From positions 60,232 through 124,231 of the forward strand of contig NZ_JAUSVF010000006.1 of the NCBI RefSeq assembly GCF_030814475.1: 64,000 bases of DNA. Reading direction: 5' to 3'. Made by a program: the position numbers and the translations under genes. Positions 43,192-52,758 of this stretch are shown here, in pieces (within the stretch, counting starts at the first letter, position 1; each line of letters starts with the position of its first letter). Under the pieces are notes generated by a model. It had not been told where the DNA came from, searched no databases, and was given only the letters and a program-made list of their open reading frames with translations. Source of the DNA: Pararhizobium capsulatum DSM 1112 (GTDB lineage: Bacteria; Pseudomonadota; Alphaproteobacteria; Rhizobiales; Rhizobiaceae).

Positions 43192-43483
43192 CGGGCTCTC
43201 CTTCGCTCAAATTCGTCCGGCTGTCACTGCGGCAAGGCAACGGTGCCCTGTGGTCAGACAAGTGTCCATTGTGCAAAGGTATCGCTTCGCTTTTGGGGAT
43301 ACGATTATGCAATTGCACCCTACAGAGTGAGCGGTCTGTTCCGCCGCGCCCGTTGGAGACGCTGCGGGGCGGTGGCGTCGCGGTCGTCTGCCTCCCTGCA
43401 TATTGGTCTCGGTCGCAACCTCAATGTTCTATTGCGCCATGTCCAATGCTGTGAAGATATTCGCGCAGCATAAGGAGTGGATG

Positions 43484-44416
43484 ATGGATCGTATCGATGC
43501 AATGAAAGTCTTCGTCACAGCCGTCGAGGAAGGTAGCCTCGCCGGCGCAGCGCGCAGGCTGAAACGGTCACCCACGGCGATCAGCCGAGCCCTCGGCCTG
43601 CTTGAGCAGCATGTTGGCGTCGAACTGCTCCACCGGACAACCCGGAGTCTGAAGCTAAGTGAAGCAGGGCAGCGGTATGTCGGAGCATGCCGGAGAGTGC
43701 TCATCGATCTGGAGGAGGCCGACATGATCGCCGGTTCCGAACAATCGTCTCCTAAAGGGACGCTGACGATCTCAGCACCACCCATTTTGGGCGAAGAGGT
43801 GCTGCGGCCGATCCTCGACAGCTTCCTCCGCGAGCATGCCAACGTCTCCGTGCGGCTACTGATGCTAGATCGCTTCGTTAATCTGGTGGACGAGGGCGTC
43901 GACGTCGCCCTTCGCATTGGCAATCTTACGGACTCGACGCACATCTCCATGCGTATAGGCGGCGATGTGCGCCGCGTCGTGGTAGCTGCGCCGCAGTATC
44001 TCGAACATCACTCTGCAATTAACGAGCCTTCGGATCTTTCTCGACACGATCTCATCGCCTTCTCGAATTTCGGTTTGGAATCTTGGAGCTTTGCACCTGT
44101 CAAAGATGCCTCCATTCCTCGAACCGTCCATTTTTCGCCTAGGTATCTCGTCAATAGCGTGCGCGCTGCCGCGGCTTCGGCCGCAGAGGGGATGGGCGTG
44201 ACCAGATTGTATTCCTATCACGTGGCTAATTATGTTCGCGATGGTCGCTTGAAGATCGTCCTTTCGCACGCGGAGCCACCTGCTCTGCCCGTCCATATTC
44301 TCACACCTCACGGTCGTGCATCCGTTCCGAAGGTCCGGGCATTCATAGACTTTGCAGTTCCGCGTCTTCGATCCGAACTTGGTCGCATAGCTGCGGAGGC
44401 GGGTACTCTAATCTGA
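43484..44416 (+). CDS. LysR-family transcriptional regulator
   Basis: A 310-aa regulator. Residues 1-60 are the LysR winged helix (MKVFVTAVEEGSLAGAARRLKRSPTAISRALGLLEQHVGVELLHRTTRSLKLSEAG). The rest is the inducer-binding domain (GTLTISAPPILGEEVLRPILDSFL). ATG 43484 has AAGGAG 6 nt upstream. It lies between divergent genes, so it may control the VOC gene and the epoxide hydrolase at 44808, in whose upstream regions AGGTAT half sites occur (43275 and 44718). Inducer unknown. Confidence 0.9.
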   Translation: MDRIDAMKVFVTAVEEGSLAGAARRLKRSPTAISRALGLLEQHVGVELLHRTTRSLKLSEAGQRYVGACRRVLIDLEEADMIAGSEQSSPKGTLTISAPPILGEEVLRPILDSFLREHANVSVRLLMLDRFVNLVDEGVDVALRIGNLTDSTHISMRIGGDVRRVVVAAPQYLEHHSAINEPSDLSRHDLIAFSNFGLESWSFAPVKDASIPRTVHFSPRYLVNSVRAAAASAAEGMGVTRLYSYHVANYVRDGRLKIVLSHAEPPALPVHILTPHGRASVPKVRAFIDFAVPRLRSELGRIAAEAGTLI

Positions 44417-44807
44417 CTATCCCGAAGTGCGGTTGAGTGAATGCCGAAAAATGACAATTCTCACTTCTGCCGAAGACGTCTAACCAAAGGGACAGGCGCT
44501 TCGGAGATAGGCGTCGGACGTGACTACGATCTCAGGCTTCATGTCGAAATGACTGCGGTATGCAGGCGTCGGCGTTTTGCAGTCGTGGGTAGTCGTTTCC
44601 GATATCTTTTTTTGTATGAGCCCGGGCAACCCGCCACGTTCGGACGATCATCCGTTGTGTACGTTGCCGTGCATCGTACGAAGTATCGCATCGTCAGCAA
44701 GCGGCTCACCAATCCATAGGTATCGCCAATACCTTCGGACAATAGCGTCGCGGCCGTTGCCGGACGACCCTTCGACATCCCAACCACCTCATTTAACGGA
44801 GGATGTC
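44417..44807. other. intergenic region with a possible VOC gene relic
   Basis: No intact gene. On the minus strand near 44490-44545 a short stretch (MKPEIVVTSDAYL) resembles the start of the neighbouring VOC protein (KLEVVVIPVSD), maybe a decayed duplicate. The right part holds the inverted repeat at 44718. Confidence 0.35.
44718..44734. promoter_or_regulatory. inverted repeat upstream of epoxide hydrolase copy 2
   Basis: AGGTAT-CGCCA-ATACCT, perfect 6-bp arms with a 5-bp spacer, about 75-90 bp before the start codon at 44808, the same position as the repeat at 36084 relative to copy 1. Confidence 0.6.
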
Positions 44808-46094
44808 ATGTCAGCAGAAGTTGAAACGAGACCAGCACTTTCGCCAACAAGGCGCGAGTTGGTTGCAGCCACCGTGGCAACCGCCGCCCTCAGCATTCTC
44901 CCCAAGCTCGTCAGAGCGGCGACGGGAGGCGATGCAATCCGTCCGTTCAAGTGCGCGATCCCGCAGAAGGAGGTCGATGAGCTTCGACGACGCGTTCGAG
45001 CCACCCGGTGGCCCGGCAAGGAGACGGTTGCCGACCGCTCGCAAGGCGCTCAGCTTCAAAAGCTGAAACCGCTCGTCGAGTACTGGGGCAGGGAATATGA
45101 CTGGAGGAGGGGAGAGAAGAAGCTGAATGCGCACGCGCAGTTTCTGACCCGGATCGATGGTCTCGACATCCATTTCATTCATGTGAAATCCAAGCATGAA
45201 GGCGCCCTACCGCTGATCATGACTCATGGTTGGCCGGGGTCGGTGCTTGAGCTCGTCAAAACGATCGGACCGCTCACTGATCCGACCGCACATGGCGGTT
45301 CCGCCGATGACGCGTTTCACGTCGTCATCCCGTCAATGCCGGGCTACGGGTTTTCTGAAGTTCCAAGCGAGGTGGGGTGGGGGCCGGACCGCATCGGCCG
45401 GGCCTGGCACGCCCCGATGAAACGGCTCGGCTACGGCCGCTATGTCGCGCAGGGCGGTGACTGGGGCGCCGTCGTATCCGACAAGATGGCGGCTCAGGCG
45501 CCCGATGGTCTGCTTGGCATTCATACGAACATGCCGGCGACTGTTCCTCCGGAGATCGCGAGGGCGCTTGCCGACGGCGAACCTGCTCCGGCGGGACTTT
45601 CTGCGGACGAGAGGGCCGCCTACGAGCAGATGAACGCACTCTATACCAAGGGCGCTGGCTATGCGTTGATGATGGTCACAAGGCCTCAGACTCTTGGGTA
45701 TGCGTTGACGGACTCGCCCGTGGGTCTTGCCGCTTGGTACTACGACAAATTCGCTGACTGGACATACAGCGGAGGCGATCCGGAGATGTCCCTGACCAAG
45801 GACGAGATGCTCGACGACATCTCCCTGTACTGGTTCACGGGAACAGCCACTTCCGGGGCACGCCTCTACTGGGAAAACAACGCCAACAACTTCAACGCCG
45901 TCGACATCAAGATTCCCGCGGCGATCACCGTGTTCCCCGGCGAGATCTATCAGGCGCCCAGGAGCTGGGCCGAGAAGGCCTACCACAACCTCGTCTACTA
46001 CAACAAAGTCGACAAGGGCGGCCACTTCGCCGCGTGGGAACAGCCGGACCTCTTCACATCCGAACTGCGGGCGGCATTCAGGACGCTACGCTAA
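44808..46094 (+). CDS. epoxide hydrolase, alpha/beta fold, Tat-exported (copy 2)
   Basis: A 428-aa protein with a twin-arginine signal (SPTRRELVAATVATAALSIL). The EHN domain starts at IRPFKCAIPQKEVDELRRRVRATRWPG. The hydrolase core has MTHGWPGS, the nucleophile aspartate in VAQGGDWGA and the histidine in KGGHFAAWEQP. GGAGG precedes ATG 44808; the in-frame extension to 44577 is rejected. It heads a run of closely spaced plus-strand genes (SDR, PLP enzyme, FMN reductase) that probably form one operon acting on the same substrate family. Confidence 0.92.
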   Translation: MSAEVETRPALSPTRRELVAATVATAALSILPKLVRAATGGDAIRPFKCAIPQKEVDELRRRVRATRWPGKETVADRSQGAQLQKLKPLVEYWGREYDWRRGEKKLNAHAQFLTRIDGLDIHFIHVKSKHEGALPLIMTHGWPGSVLELVKTIGPLTDPTAHGGSADDAFHVVIPSMPGYGFSEVPSEVGWGPDRIGRAWHAPMKRLGYGRYVAQGGDWGAVVSDKMAAQAPDGLLGIHTNMPATVPPEIARALADGEPAPAGLSADERAAYEQMNALYTKGAGYALMMVTRPQTLGYALTDSPVGLAAWYYDKFADWTYSGGDPEMSLTKDEMLDDISLYWFTGTATSGARLYWENNANNFNAVDIKIPAAITVFPGEIYQAPRSWAEKAYHNLVYYNKVDKGGHFAAWEQPDLFTSELRAAFRTLR

Positions 46095-46131
46095 CGACCC
46101 GCTCTTTTTCACTCCAGCAAGGACAACTTCC

Positions 46132-46941
46132 ATGACGAACTTTCCTAAGGGCACGGCCCTCATCACCGGCGCTTCGTCCGGCATCGGAGCACTCTACGCA
46201 GACAAGCTGGCGCGACGCGGCTACGACCTCATACTCGTTGCGAGAAGCCAGGATTCGCTAACAAGGGTGGCGAAGGACATCGCGCAAGCGACGGGTCGCA
46301 TCGTGAAAACCGTTCGGGCGGATCTCGGCGAAAGAGACGACCTGTTGAAGGTCGAGGGAATCCTTCGCAGCGACTCGTCGATCACGATGCTGGTTAACAA
46401 TGCCGGCGTCGGAGCGGTCGAGCCTCTTTTGATGTCCGACGTCGAGGCGATGGAGCGAATGATCAAGTTGAACGTCACGGCCCTGACCCGTCTCGTATAT
46501 GCCGTCGCGCCCTCGTTCGTAGCACGCGAGCACGGCACGATCGTCAACATGGCGTCGGCACTGGGCATCGCGCCCGAGATCCTGAACGGCGTCTACGGCG
46601 CTACAAAGGCGTTCGTCATCGCCTTGACGTTCTCTCTACAGAAAGAGCTGGCAGAAAAGAACATTCGCATCCAAGCCGTGCTTCCAGGGGCCGTTGAGAC
46701 CCCGTTCTGGGAAGCGTCCGGCGGGTCTCTCGCTCGCTTGCCGGATCAGATCGTCATGAAGGCGGAGGATGCGGTCGAGGCGGCGCTCGCCGGTCTCGAC
46801 ATGGGCGAGCTAATTACACTTCCTTCCGTACCCGACATTGATGACTGGAACGCTTACGAAGCGGCACGGCAGAAGCTGATGCCGAATCTATCACGCAATG
46901 CCCCAGCGCCTAGGTATCGAACCGCGGCGCTGGCATCTTGA
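46132..46941 (+). CDS. short-chain dehydrogenase/reductase
   Basis: A 269-aa SDR: cofactor motif TGASSGIG (about residues 13-20), NNAG (about 88-91), catalytic serine in MASALG and YxxxK in YGATKAF (about 156-160). It is 37 bp behind the epoxide hydrolase gene with AAGGA before its ATG, and its stop overlaps the next start. It would oxidise or reduce an alcohol/carbonyl, possibly the diol formed by the hydrolase; that link is inference. Confidence 0.9.
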   Translation: MTNFPKGTALITGASSGIGALYADKLARRGYDLILVARSQDSLTRVAKDIAQATGRIVKTVRADLGERDDLLKVEGILRSDSSITMLVNNAGVGAVEPLLMSDVEAMERMIKLNVTALTRLVYAVAPSFVAREHGTIVNMASALGIAPEILNGVYGATKAFVIALTFSLQKELAEKNIRIQAVLPGAVETPFWEASGGSLARLPDQIVMKAEDAVEAALAGLDMGELITLPSVPDIDDWNAYEAARQKLMPNLSRNAPAPRYRTAALAS

Positions 46942-48008
46942 TGGTCGTCATGGCCAGATTTTCGAAAGAGAGGTCAAGGGTGCTCGACAGTGATCTACTG
47001 ACCCGGTTTCCGCGCGTCCGCCTGATGAATGGGCCGACACCGATCCAGCGGTTGAGCCGCCTGGAGGAAGTGTTCGGGCCTAGACTAAAGAGCGTCTCGA
47101 TCTGGGCGAAACGAGACGATCTCATGGAACTAGGCGGCGGCGGCAATAAGCTCCGCAAGCTCGAGTTCCTGATCGGGTATGCCAAATCCGAAGGGTGCGA
47201 TACTGTCATAGCGATAGGCGGAGTTCAGTCCAACTTCGCTCGCCTCGCAGCCGCTGCCTGCGCCAGGACCGGGCTTGCCTGCGAACTGGTTCTTGCGCAA
47301 ATGGTCCCGCGGGAAAGCGAGATCTACCAGGGAAACGGCAACGTTCTCCTTGATCAGTTGTTCGGCGCACATCTCCACGTGCTCTCGAAGGGTGACGATG
47401 CGGCCGGGTTCGCGGCCCGCCGGGCGTCCGAGATCGCGATGTCCGGGGGAAAGGCGTTCGTCGCGGTTCTCGGCGGGTCGACCCCTGTCGGATGTTTAGG
47501 CTACGTCGACTGCGCCTTCGAGATCTCGGCGCAGTCGACCGAAATGGGTTTGGAGTTCGACCACCTGGTCCTTCCCAACGGAAGCGGCGGAATGCACGCC
47601 GGTCTCGTGGCTGGCATGGTTGTCGGCGGTAGGGACCTGTCCGGGATTAGAGCGCACACCGTTCTGTCGCCGGCTGACGCATGCGTCGTCGCCACTGTCG
47701 ACAAGGTCAACTCCGTGCTCCATCTCCTGTCGAGCGGCGAACGGGTCGAGCCGAAGGACTTAACGATCAGCGGTGGCCAGCTCGGTGGCGGTTACGGAAT
47801 CCCGACTCCGGAGATGGTCGAGGCGGTCAAGATCGTCGGCCGATCGGAGGGCCTTCTTCTCGATCCGGTCTACGGAGGAAAGGCATTCGCCGGTCTGCTT
47901 TCCGACATCGAAAGCGAAGTCATCACGCCAGGATCAAATGTCCTGTTTCTGATGACCGGAGGTTCACCTGGGCTCTATGCGTACGCGGACGCCCTGAACA
48001 GTAACTGA
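46941..48008 (+). CDS. PLP-dependent D-cysteine desulfhydrase / ACC deaminase family protein
   Basis: A 355-aa fold-type II PLP enzyme: the cofactor lysine is in GGGGNKLRKLEFLIG (about residue 71), with IGGVQSNFARLAAAACARTG next and LPNGSGGMHAGLVAGM and TGGSPGLYAY later. D-cysteine desulfhydrase and ACC deaminase cannot be separated reliably here; the NGSGG and GGVQSN forms favour the desulfhydrase-like group. ATG 46941 overlaps the SDR stop (TGATG). Confidence 0.85.
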   Translation: MVVMARFSKERSRVLDSDLLTRFPRVRLMNGPTPIQRLSRLEEVFGPRLKSVSIWAKRDDLMELGGGGNKLRKLEFLIGYAKSEGCDTVIAIGGVQSNFARLAAAACARTGLACELVLAQMVPRESEIYQGNGNVLLDQLFGAHLHVLSKGDDAAGFAARRASEIAMSGGKAFVAVLGGSTPVGCLGYVDCAFEISAQSTEMGLEFDHLVLPNGSGGMHAGLVAGMVVGGRDLSGIRAHTVLSPADACVVATVDKVNSVLHLLSSGERVEPKDLTISGGQLGGGYGIPTPEMVEAVKIVGRSEGLLLDPVYGGKAFAGLLSDIESEVITPGSNVLFLMTGGSPGLYAYADALNSN

Positions 48009-48056
48009 CCCCCGGCAAGGGGGCCGCCAACAGTCACCAACCCAATGAGGACAATC

Positions 48057-48650
48057 ATGGCTTCGAAACCGAAAATCGCTATTATCATAGGCTCGACCCG
48101 ACCCACTCGCTTTGCCGACAAGCCAGCACAGTGGATACTTAAGCAGGCACAGGCGCGCACCGACATCGAGGTCGAGGTGGTAGATCTTCGTGACCATCCC
48201 CTGCCGTTCTTCGACGAAGTGGCCTCCAATGCGTACGCACCCAGCCAGAGCGCCGAAGCCGTGCGGTGGCAGACGACCGTTGGCAAGTATGACGGCTACA
48301 TTTTCGTCGTCGCGGAATACAATCGCTCGATCACGGGCGTCCTGAAGAACGCGCTCGACCAAGCCTACACCGAATGGGGCCGCAAGCCATTCACGGCGAT
48401 CGCCTACGGAAGCGCCGGAGGATCGCGCGCACTGGAACACCTCCGCGGAATCGGCGTCGAACTACAGATGGTTTCGACGCACGCGGCCGTCCATATCGGC
48501 GGCAGCGATTTCTTCACTGTGTTTTCGATGGGCGGCAACAAGCCGATCGAGGACATCGAAGCGGGATTGCTCCCGTCGGCAAAGACCGCGCTCGACGAAC
48601 TCGTCTGGTGGGCGAAGGCGACGATGGCCGCCAAGGCCGCCGAAGTGTGA
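48057..48650 (+). CDS. NADPH-dependent FMN reductase
   Basis: A 197-aa flavodoxin-like reductase: IIGSTRPTRFADKPAQWI binds the FMN phosphate, AEYNRSITGVLKNALDQAYTEW is the family's hallmark near residue 87, and GSAGGSRALEHLR follows. GAGG is 6 nt before ATG 48057. It could reduce flavin for the monooxygenase-type enzymes nearby or reduce quinones or azo compounds; the sequence does not decide. Last gene of the plus-strand run. Confidence 0.9.
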   Translation: MASKPKIAIIIGSTRPTRFADKPAQWILKQAQARTDIEVEVVDLRDHPLPFFDEVASNAYAPSQSAEAVRWQTTVGKYDGYIFVVAEYNRSITGVLKNALDQAYTEWGRKPFTAIAYGSAGGSRALEHLRGIGVELQMVSTHAAVHIGGSDFFTVFSMGGNKPIEDIEAGLLPSAKTALDELVWWAKATMAAKAAEV

Positions 48651-48668
48651 GCCGACAATAAGACGGCG

Positions 48669-48692
48669 TCGTGGCGGCTTTCGCCGCCACGA
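48669..48692. terminator. hairpin between convergent genes
   Basis: A perfect 10-bp stem (TCGTGGCGGC with GCCGCCACGA) around TTTC, midway between the convergent ends of the FMN reductase and aldehyde dehydrogenase genes. There is no T-run, so it may act as a bidirectional or Rho-assisted terminator. Confidence 0.6.
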
Positions 48693-48702
48693 TGCCTCAA
48701 CG

Positions 48703-50232
48703 TTATGACCTTCTAAGCGCCTCCGGCAGTAGATCTGCCGGGAAGTCCTGGTAAGATACGGGACGGAGGAAGCGATAGATCGCCAATGTGCCGACAGACG
48801 TCGACCTTCCGTCCGATGTGGCCGGATAGGGGCCGCCATGGACCATCGCCGGGGAGACCTCCACGCCCGTTCCGAAACCGTTGACTAGAAGCCGGCCGGC
48901 GAGAAGCTCCAACTGCGGGATCATCTGCGAGGCGGCAACGAAGTCCTTGGCGTCCGCGTGCAGCCCGATAGTCAACTGACCTTCCAAGGATTCGACGACC
49001 CTGCGCAACTCCTCGCTGTTTTCGCAGCGAACGATCAGCCCAGCCGCGCCGAAGACCTCTTCCTGAAGCTCGGGGTTCGCAAGGAATGCAGCCGCCGTTG
49101 TTTCGAAAAGCGCTGCCGCGGCCTGATGGGGCGTTCCTCCCTTGCCCGCAGAGACCTGCGAGACCGCCGATGCCGCCGACAACCTTGCCACGCCCTTGCG
49201 ATAGGCCTCGCAGATGCCGCCAGTCAGCATGGTCTGGGCGGGCGCTTCCGCTAACGCTGTTGCCGCGCCCTCGATGAAGGCGTCGAGGCCCGCATCGTCG
49301 ATAGCGATGATCAGACCCGGATTGGTGCAGAACTGGCCAGCCCCGAGGGTCAGCGAAGCCGCGAAAGATTTCCCGATCTCCGCTCCCCGGTCCAGCAGTG
49401 CATTTGGGTAGAGGATGACGGGGTTGATGCTGCTCATTTCGGCATAGACGGGTATCGGCTGCTTCCGCTCGGATGCGATCTTCATCAACGCCGTGCCGCC
49501 ACGGCGCGAGCCGGTGAAGCCGACCGCGCGTACCCGGTGGTCGGCCACCAGAGTCTGGCCGACCTCGAACCCTGCGTCGAACAAAAGCGCAAAAATCCCT
49601 GGCGGGAGCCCGCATGCGGCGACCGCGTCGACGACGGCCCTGCCAACCAGTGCAGAGGTTCCGGGATGGGCCGAGTGCGCCTTGACGATGACCGGGCAGC
49701 CGGCGGCAAGGGCGGAGGCAGTGTCGCCGCCAGCGACGGAGAAGGCCAATGGAAAGTTTGACGCTCCGAATACCGCAACAGGGCCGAGAGCTACGTTTCG
49801 GAGCCGAAGGTCAGGCTTCGCGGCGGGCTTGCGGTCTGGGTCGGCCGGGTCGAAACGAAGTTCCCGGAAATTCCCGTCGCGGACTTCCTTCGCGAAGAGT
49901 CTAAGCTGCCCGACGGTTCTGGCACGCTCTCCTTCGATGCGACCGCGGGGTAACCCCGTCTCGTCGATCGCTCGCAGGACGAGTTCGTCGCCAAGAGCCA
50001 GTATTCCTTCCGCGATAGCTTCTAGGAACTGGGCTCTATCCTCGAGCGAGGTTTCCTTGAAGACCAGGAAGGCGTGCCAAGCCAATATCGTGGCTTTTTC
50101 AACCTGCTCCCTGGTGGCGCCCGCGAAGCTCGGTTTCATGGGACTGCCGTTGGCGGGATTGATCGCAGAAAATGTTGCGGCCGCGCCGCGCACGTTCGAG
50201 CCGCCGATAAGGAGGTCGCCGGAGAGTGTCAT
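48703..50232 (-). CDS. aldehyde dehydrogenase (2,5-dioxovalerate dehydrogenase type)
   Basis: A 509-aa NADP-type aldehyde dehydrogenase: cofactor lysine region [25 protein letters not shown], catalytic glutamate in [10 protein letters not shown] (about residue 258) and cysteine in [11 protein letters not shown] (about 296). The AEMSSINP and [10 protein letters not shown] forms are typical of alpha-ketoglutaric semialdehyde dehydrogenases of sugar-acid and hydroxyproline pathways. ATG 50232 follows AAGGA with the right distance; the first of two adjacent ATGs is too close. Context does not contain the rest of a sugar-acid pathway, so its substrate may differ. Confidence 0.88.
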   Translation of the reverse strand: MTLSGDLLIGGSNVRGAAATFSAINPANGSPMKPSFAGATREQVEKATILAWHAFLVFKETSLEDRAQFLEAIAEGILALGDELVLRAIDETGLPRGRIEGERARTVGQLRLFAKEVRDGNFRELRFDPADPDRKPAAKPDLRLRNVALGPVAVFGASNFPLAFSVAGGDTASALAAGCPVIVKAHSAHPGTSALVGRAVVDAVAACGLPPGIFALLFDAGFEVGQTLVADHRVRAVGFTGSRRGGTALMKIASERKQPIPVYAEMSSINPVILYPNALLDRGAEIGKSFAASLTLGAGQFCTNPGLIIAIDDAGLDAFIEGAATALAEAPAQTMLTGGICEAYRKGVARLSAASAVSQVSAGKGGTPHQAAAALFETTAAAFLANPELQEEVFGAAGLIVRCENSEELRRVVESLEGQLTIGLHADAKDFVAASQMIPQLELLAGRLLVNGFGTGVEVSPAMVHGGPYPATSDGRSTSVGTLAIYRFLRPVSYQDFPADLLPEALRRS

Positions 50233-50384
50233 CATGAATCCTTTCGAAACGAAGAGCCGATACCGTCCTTCAGTCGTGGGGGAGGCGCGAGGCGAACCGT
50301 CGGCGTTGGCTGTTGAACTCAAATAGGTGCGGGCGAGGCGCATGCCAACCCTCGGCATGCAAATAGTATTACTTTTGAAATGGG

Positions 50385-50419
50385 GTACATCCGGCGAGCT
50401 TAATGCCCGCCGGATGTAC
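50385..50419. terminator. inverted repeat after the isochorismatase-like gene
   Basis: GTACATCCGGCG and CGCCGGATGTAC form a perfect 12-bp stem with an 11-nt loop, 20 bp after the stop at 50440 on the minus strand. No T-run. It could terminate or stabilise that transcript, or serve as operator for the dehydrogenase gene. Confidence 0.5.
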
Positions 50420-50439
50420 GTGGCCCGCAAGATGGAAGC

Positions 50440-51075
50440 TTACGCCGCCTGAGTGAGGGCGATCGCCTCCACGGTTTCCCTGGTATCTACGATAGCGCTG
50501 GCATAGCTTGGCAGATTGACCTCCAGCGCCGCATGCATCATTTCCGGGGAGTAGTCGGCGACCGCATCCTTCACGACTGTGACATCGTAACCGAGTTCGG
50601 CGGCGTACCGGACGGTGGCTTCTATGCAGGTGTGGGCCACTAGCCCGATCACGATCACACGCTGGATGCCGTGCCGCTTGAGCTCGAGATCGAGATCGGT
50701 GTTGGCGAAGCCGCTCGAGCACCAGTGCTCCGATGCGACAACCTCGCCAGCCACGGGCACGAATTCGGCGCGGAACTCGCCGCCCCATGTCCCGAATTCG
50801 AAGCTCTTGCGGTGCCAGGCCGCGCGCTGGATCGGCGCCACGAACTTCCAGTTTTCGTAGTCGCCCGCACGATAGCGGTGGTGCATCGCAAAGAAGACCC
50901 GGAGCTTGGCTTTGCGTGCGGCGGTCAGCACTTCGAGCATGTGAGGAACGCAGTTGTTGGCCTCGGCAACCTCCTTGATCCGGGGCCAGATCTTGCCGCC
51001 CTCTGAGATGAAGTCGTTGTAGGGGTCGACTACCAGCAGGCCGGTGTTGCTCCGATCGAAGGATAGTTCTGTCAT
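50440..51075 (-). CDS. isochorismatase-family cysteine hydrolase
   Basis: A 211-aa protein with the catalytic set of the family: aspartate in LLVVDPYNDF (about residue 18), a lysine in the middle region and cysteine in GLVAHTCIEATVRYAAELGY (about 155). Relatives hydrolyse amides, ureas or vinyl ethers; the substrate here is unknown. AAGGAG precedes ATG 51075. A truncated second copy of its 3' part occurs at 59676-59870. It is followed upstream (on the minus strand) by the SRPBCC-like gene with a 19-bp gap, so they are cotranscribed. Confidence 0.88.
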   Translation of the reverse strand: MTELSFDRSNTGLLVVDPYNDFISEGGKIWPRIKEVAEANNCVPHMLEVLTAARKAKLRVFFAMHHRYRAGDYENWKFVAPIQRAAWHRKSFEFGTWGGEFRAEFVPVAGEVVASEHWCSSGFANTDLDLELKRHGIQRVIVIGLVAHTCIEATVRYAAELGYDVTVVKDAVADYSPEMMHAALEVNLPSYASAIVDTRETVEAIALTQAA

Positions 51076-51094
51076 GATGCTCTCCTTCGACGGT

Positions 51095-51643
51095 TCAGGC
51101 CGCCTTCGTGGCGGAGTTCCTGAGCGCTGCGCGCTCGATGCTCGCCGCGAACAGCGGCGTCTCGCCCTTGTTGTGGGCGATGGACATCGGCTGTCGCTGC
51201 GTGCGGAAGAGTTCAAACGGGATGCCCTGGCGATCGAGAAAGGCCATCATCTCGTCCGTCGCGTAGGATTGGACGCGGTTCGTGAATTCGCAGCGGTTCG
51301 TATCGAGCTTTTTCACGCTCAGTTCCCAAGTGACGTGGATAGTGATCCGGCCGTTCGGCGTGAAGACGTCGGAATCGGAGTCGAGGATGAGGTGATTCTT
51401 TTCGCCGAGGGTCTCGTGGTAATGCTGGACCATCAGGCTGCCGCCGATTGTCTCGACGTTGATCGACATCCGCGTGCCATCGGCCGCTGTAGTAAAGCCC
51501 GCGGCTATGTGGGCGGGCGAGCATCCCTGGTATTCCTTTTCGGAGAGAGTAAAGCACCATGTCGGAATATCGATCTTCTCGATCGGCGCGTTGATGATGG
51601 CCGAAAAGCTGGAATCGACGATTTGGTTTTCGAGAGTGTGCAT
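51095..51643 (-). CDS. hypothetical protein, SRPBCC-like
   Basis: A 182-aa protein. The first 130 residues look like a START/SRPBCC beta-grip fold (NAPIEKIDIPTWCFTL, GTRMSINVETIGGSLMVQHYHE, TIHVTWELSVKKLD), followed by a helical part ending in ALRNSATKAA. GGAG lies 7 nt before the ATG. Probably binds a hydrophobic ligand; no firm family. Confidence 0.6.
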   Translation of the reverse strand: MHTLENQIVDSSFSAIINAPIEKIDIPTWCFTLSEKEYQGCSPAHIAAGFTTAADGTRMSINVETIGGSLMVQHYHETLGEKNHLILDSDSDVFTPNGRITIHVTWELSVKKLDTNRCEFTNRVQSYATDEMMAFLDRQGIPFELFRTQRQPMSIAHNKGETPLFAASIERAALRNSATKAA

Positions 51644-51730
51644 GGAATTTCTCCATCGTGGGTTGGGTGCGTGGAAGAATGTTTGATGCCTGCCCGATCT
51701 ACCGTGTCATTGGGCGGGCACCATCTCGGC

Positions 51731-52720
51731 CTAGTCCTCGGCCAGAGTCTCCGTGTAGTGTCCGAGCCTGGCTTCGATGTCGGGATCCTTCTGCAGGCCC
51801 ATCTCCATCAGGCGCCCGATGTTCTTCTGCGCGGCCGGACGTTGCACCGACGTGATGAAGGCATCCCAGCCAGCCGCGATCTCGGGATCGCTCGGAAGGC
51901 TCGCGAAGTCGACCAAGCGTTTCGTGTCAGCGATTGCCTGGCGGTCGAAGCCGGAGATCCGCGTCGCGAGAGCGTCTACGAACGGATCAAGCTTGTCGTC
52001 GTCGAAAGAGCGATTGACGTAACCGTACTCCTCCGCGAGATCGCCATTGATGTCGTCCGAGCCGAGAAGGACTTCGAGCGCGCGGCCGCGCCCCATGAGC
52101 CTCGGCAGACGCGCCATTGGTCCGCCGCCTGGGACAAGCGCGGCGCCTACTTCCCACTGGGACAGAATGGCATGCTGGCGACTTGCGAAGCGCATGTCGC
52201 TGGCGAGAGCGAGTTCGCTACCGACCCCTGTCGCCCGCCCGCGGATAAGCGCGATTGAGACCACGGGGGATTTGCTGATGCGAACCAGCATGTCGGGGAG
52301 TGGGTGAAGCCCGGTCGGACCCGAGGGAAGCCCGGTAGATTCGGCAAGTGGCGGCGTAAAGTTGTAGTGAGTGAGAAAGAAGCCCGGTACAGCGCTATCG
52401 AAGACGACAACTCTGAGATCGGGATCGGCTTCGATCGCTGCGACCACCTTTTCCATCTGGGGGATCGTTTCCGGTCCGAAAATGTTGAACGGCGGATTGT
52501 CGAAGGTGACACGCCAATAAGAAGGCGTCCGCTTCTCCACTTTGATCAGGGTCTGCTCGTGGCCAGGCTGGGCTTCTGCCGCCCGCGAGCCACCTACCTT
52601 TCCGGCAGCCTTTATTTCAGTGGAAACGGCGAGTGCCGGCACCAAGAGTAAAACCACAGCGGTGAGCAACTTTACAGACTTGCCGACGGTGTCGGCCAAA
52701 TTCGGGAGTCTGAAGTTCAT
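51731..52720 (-). CDS. crotonase-family protein with a signal peptide
   Basis: A 329-aa protein. It begins MNFRLPNLADTVGKSVKLLTAVVLLLVPALAVSTEIKAAG-like sequence (basic region, hydrophobic core, small residues), an apparent Sec signal, which is very unusual for a CoA-dependent fold. The crotonase core then follows: YWRVTFDNPPFNIFG, VVVFDSAVPGFFLTH, ALIRGRATGVGSELALASD and GRGRALEVLLGSDDINGDLAEEYGYVNR. GGAGG is 5 nt before ATG 52720. It resembles the protein at 28316, which lacks the signal. If exported it cannot use cytoplasmic CoA esters. Confidence 0.83.
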   Translation of the reverse strand: MNFRLPNLADTVGKSVKLLTAVVLLLVPALAVSTEIKAAGKVGGSRAAEAQPGHEQTLIKVEKRTPSYWRVTFDNPPFNIFGPETIPQMEKVVAAIEADPDLRVVVFDSAVPGFFLTHYNFTPPLAESTGLPSGPTGLHPLPDMLVRISKSPVVSIALIRGRATGVGSELALASDMRFASRQHAILSQWEVGAALVPGGGPMARLPRLMGRGRALEVLLGSDDINGDLAEEYGYVNRSFDDDKLDPFVDALATRISGFDRQAIADTKRLVDFASLPSDPEIAAGWDAFITSVQRPAAQKNIGRLMEMGLQKDPDIEARLGHYTETLAED

Positions 52721-52758
52721 AACTGCCTCCATATTGAGTTCGCAATTGAAAGGATTCA

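Noticed and set aside
45325..46025. Minus frame of 230 codons antisense to epoxide hydrolase copy 2
   Set aside because: Lies entirely within the well-supported hydrolase gene; shadow of GC-rich coding sequence.
48713..49615. 300-codon minus frame within the aldehyde dehydrogenase gene
   Set aside because: Alternative frame of the dehydrogenase on the same strand with Arg/Gly-rich composition and no domain.
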